Source of the DNA: an uncultured Dorea sp.
Lineage (GTDB): Bacteria > Bacillota_A > Clostridia > Lachnospirales > Lachnospiraceae
DNA: 8,354 nucleotides
Assembly: GCA_948468495.1 (NCBI GenBank)
Contig: CAOKJI010000056.1
Location: 1-8,354 of the forward strand
Direction: 5' to 3'
In this document: piece after piece, positions 6,999 to 8,354 of the stretch
Layout of the letters: each line of letters begins with the position of its first letter
Numbering within the stretch: the first letter of the stretch is position 1
Program-made: the position numbers and the translations under genes
Notes under the pieces: model-generated
The model's database searches: none
Told to the model about the DNA's origin: nothing
Seen by the model: the letters and a program-made list of their open reading frames with translations, nothing else

Positions 6999-7029
6999 GA
7001 AAAGTCCTGCGGGCAGACTCCCCGCAGGA
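6999..7029 (-). terminator. Rho-independent terminator or attenuator after the glutamate synthase-like gene
   Basis: On the minus strand TCCTGCGGG (7021-7029) and CCCGCAGGA (7005-7013) form a perfect 9-bp GC-rich stem around a 7-nt loop, followed by CTTTTC. It lies 57 bp after the stop at 7087. The T-run is short (four), so termination may be partial. Only about 35 bp separate it from the selenoprotein's ribosome binding site, and no good promoter is visible there. Read-through or attenuation may therefore feed the downstream genes. Confidence 0.6.
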
Positions 7030-7086
7030 ACTAATGTACGAATAACCAACCGTTAAAAGACTTATCGCATATCGCCTAACGATTCG

Positions 7087-8354
7087 CTATGCATGCCGGA
7101 TATTGGTAAATTCTGAAATCTCCCGGCTAATCGTGCACAAATCTTCCACCGTTAATTCATGAATATCCTCATGCCCGGTAATTCTGGCAAATGTCTCCAG
7201 TTCTCTGGTACAACAGTTTAAGTAGTTGGCAACTCTCTTCGCTGCCGCCTCCACATGCAGCCTGCCGCGAAGCGTCTCATCCTGCGTAGCTACTCCCACC
7301 GGGCACATCCCGGAACCGCAGATCCGGTACTGCTGGCAGGCTGCTGCCACCATCGCAGCCGAAGCGACTGCAACCGCGTCCGCACCCATAGCTATCGCCT
7401 TGGCAAAGTCAGAGGATACCCTCAATCCGCCTGTAATCACAAGTTCAATATCCGACCGGATGCTGTCCAGATATTTTCTGGCGCGATGCAGCGCATAAAT
7501 CGTCGGAACGCTTGTCGCATCCCGAATGATTGCCGGAGACGCTCCCGTTGCTCCGCCCCTTCCGTCAATCGTGATAAAATCCGGTTCTGCAGATACCGCA
7601 AACTCCATATCCCGTTCAATTCTGCCTGCCGCTATCTTGATTCCTACCGGCCGCCCGTCGCTTCGTCTGCGAAGCTCAGAAACCAGTTCCTTTAAGTCTT
7701 CCCTGGTATCAATTCCCGGAAGTTTTGACGGACTGATGACGTCTTCTCCCAACGGTTTATTCCGAATCTTTGCAATCTCCGGCGTCACCTTGCTTCCCGG
7801 CAGATGTCCGCCCATCCCTGGCTTGGTTCCCTGTCCAATCTTAATCTCAATGGCGTCGGAACTCCTTAAGTTCTCGTCTGTCACGCTGTACCGATTCGGC
7901 ACATACTCGAATATGTAACGATAGGCGGCCGCTTTCTCTTCCGGCAGGATTCCGCCTTCTCCGCTGCACATAGCCGTCTTCGCCATAGCGCTTCCCATGG
8001 CCATAGCCGTCTTGGTCTCCTTGGACAGCGCTCCGAAGGACATATGGGAAATGTACACCGGTGTTCCAAGTATCATCGGTTTCTTGGCATGTTTCCCAAT
8101 CACTGTCATAGTAGATACCGGCGCATGTTCATCCAAAGGCATGGGATTTAACTGGGCGCCAAGGATTAGAATATCATCCCAGTCCGGCATCGGCATCCGC
8201 GTTCCCATGGCCTCAATAATGCTTTTTCCGGTAACCGCCATCTCATGAATCTCCTTCATATAGCGGTAATCCGCGTCCGTCTTCCGGGTCTCCTTCGGAT
8301 ACTCAAGGGAAATCTCTCCCGCCCCCGCTTCCGATTCATCTTCTGCAGAAACCT
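7087..8354 (-). CDS. Glutamate synthase-type FMN-binding domain protein, C-terminal part
   Basis: The frame is open to the right edge; the last 421 codons are seen. The ATG at 8259 is internal, because the coding sequence continues upstream without a stop (DADYRYMKEIHEMAVTGKS). The protein is the glutamate synthase TIM-barrel domain, which in the family reductively converts 2-oxoglutarate plus ammonia to glutamate using FMN and an Fe-S centre. Counting from M at 8259, visible motifs are SFGALSKE (74-81), SGEGGILPEE (99-108), GQGTKPGMGGHLPGSK (142-157), DGRGGATGASP (232-242) and a Cx5Cx4C cluster motif (C308, C314, C319) followed by PVGVATQD, matching the 3Fe-4S ligands of glutamate synthase. 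The C-terminus ends about 70 residues after this motif, with no GXGXG structural domain, so it is the short archaeal/clostridial type rather than a full GltB. Any amidotransferase or ferredoxin/rubredoxin domain would lie outside the window. A hairpin follows the stop. Confidence 0.9.
   Translation of the reverse strand, partial: VSAEDESEAGAGEISLEYPKETRKTDADYRYMKEIHEMAVTGKSIIEAMGTRMPMPDWDDILILGAQLNPMPLDEHAPVSTMTVIGKHAKKPMILGTPVYISHMSFGALSKETKTAMAMGSAMAKTAMCSGEGGILPEEKAAAYRYIFEYVPNRYSVTDENLRSSDAIEIKIGQGTKPGMGGHLPGSKVTPEIAKIRNKPLGEDVISPSKLPGIDTREDLKELVSELRRRSDGRPVGIKIAAGRIERDMEFAVSAEPDFITIDGRGGATGASPAIIRDATSVPTIYALHRARKYLDSIRSDIELVITGGLRVSSDFAKAIAMGADAVAVASAAMVAAACQQYRICGSGMCPVGVATQDETLRGRLHVEAAAKRVANYLNCCTRELETFARITGHEDIHELTVEDLCTISREISEFTNIRHA

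Noticed and set aside
1..8354. CRISPR arrays, tRNA or rRNA genes, insertion sequences, phage or plasmid functions
   Set aside because: No regularly spaced repeats, cloverleaf-like segments, transposase or integrase motifs, or terminal inverted repeats were seen on either strand.

Overview
The window looks like a chromosomal segment from an anaerobic Firmicute of class Clostridia, probably Lachnospiraceae. The evidence is protein style (a heterodimeric ABC exporter, a MATE pump, a DUF89 protein and a short glutamate synthase FMN-domain protein), strong GGAGG-type ribosome binding sites, moderate GC content, and an apparent selenocysteine-encoding gene. This placement is inferred from protein character; no marker gene is present.

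Layout, left to right. (1) The minus-strand 5' part of a MurR/RpiR-family regulator runs off the left edge and has its own promoter with a perfect -10 box. (2) A minus-strand two-gene operon encodes the two halves of a heterodimeric ABC exporter. The upstream gene (2353-4119) has a degenerate Walker B (Asp for the catalytic Glu) but a normal LSGGQ signature. The downstream gene (486-2315) has a normal Walker B but a deviant LSTGE signature. Together they would form one active and one degenerate ATP site. (3) A divergent control region (about 4135-4350) carries two near-identical 14-bp direct repeats 32 bp apart and an 11-bp palindrome. (4) A plus-strand DUF89-family protein is complete. (5) Converging on it is a minus-strand MATE gene whose frame is broken near 5517; the missing C-terminus is encoded intact in the -1 frame. 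(6) Upstream of the MATE gene, and overlapping its start by ATGA, is the most notable item: a 112-codon reading frame interrupted only by an in-frame TGA directly followed by a Cys codon (Sec-Cys motif). A 7-bp stem with a 7-nt loop sits where a bacterial SECIS element should be. Conventional ORF calling would report only a 77-residue fragment starting downstream of the TGA. (7) A hairpin plus T-run follows the stop of a minus-strand glutamate synthase-type FMN-domain protein that runs off the right edge.

How the genes may work together: the glutamate synthase-like gene, the selenoprotein and the MATE pump lie in the same direction, and only the hairpin near 7005-7029 separates the first from the other two. 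The selenoprotein and MATE genes are almost certainly co-translated. The ABC exporter and the DUF89 gene share a control region but have no obvious functional link. The selenoprotein call rests on reading-frame continuity, the UC motif, the hairpin and the upstream start site. The main alternative is a decaying operon, because the adjacent MATE gene is frameshifted.
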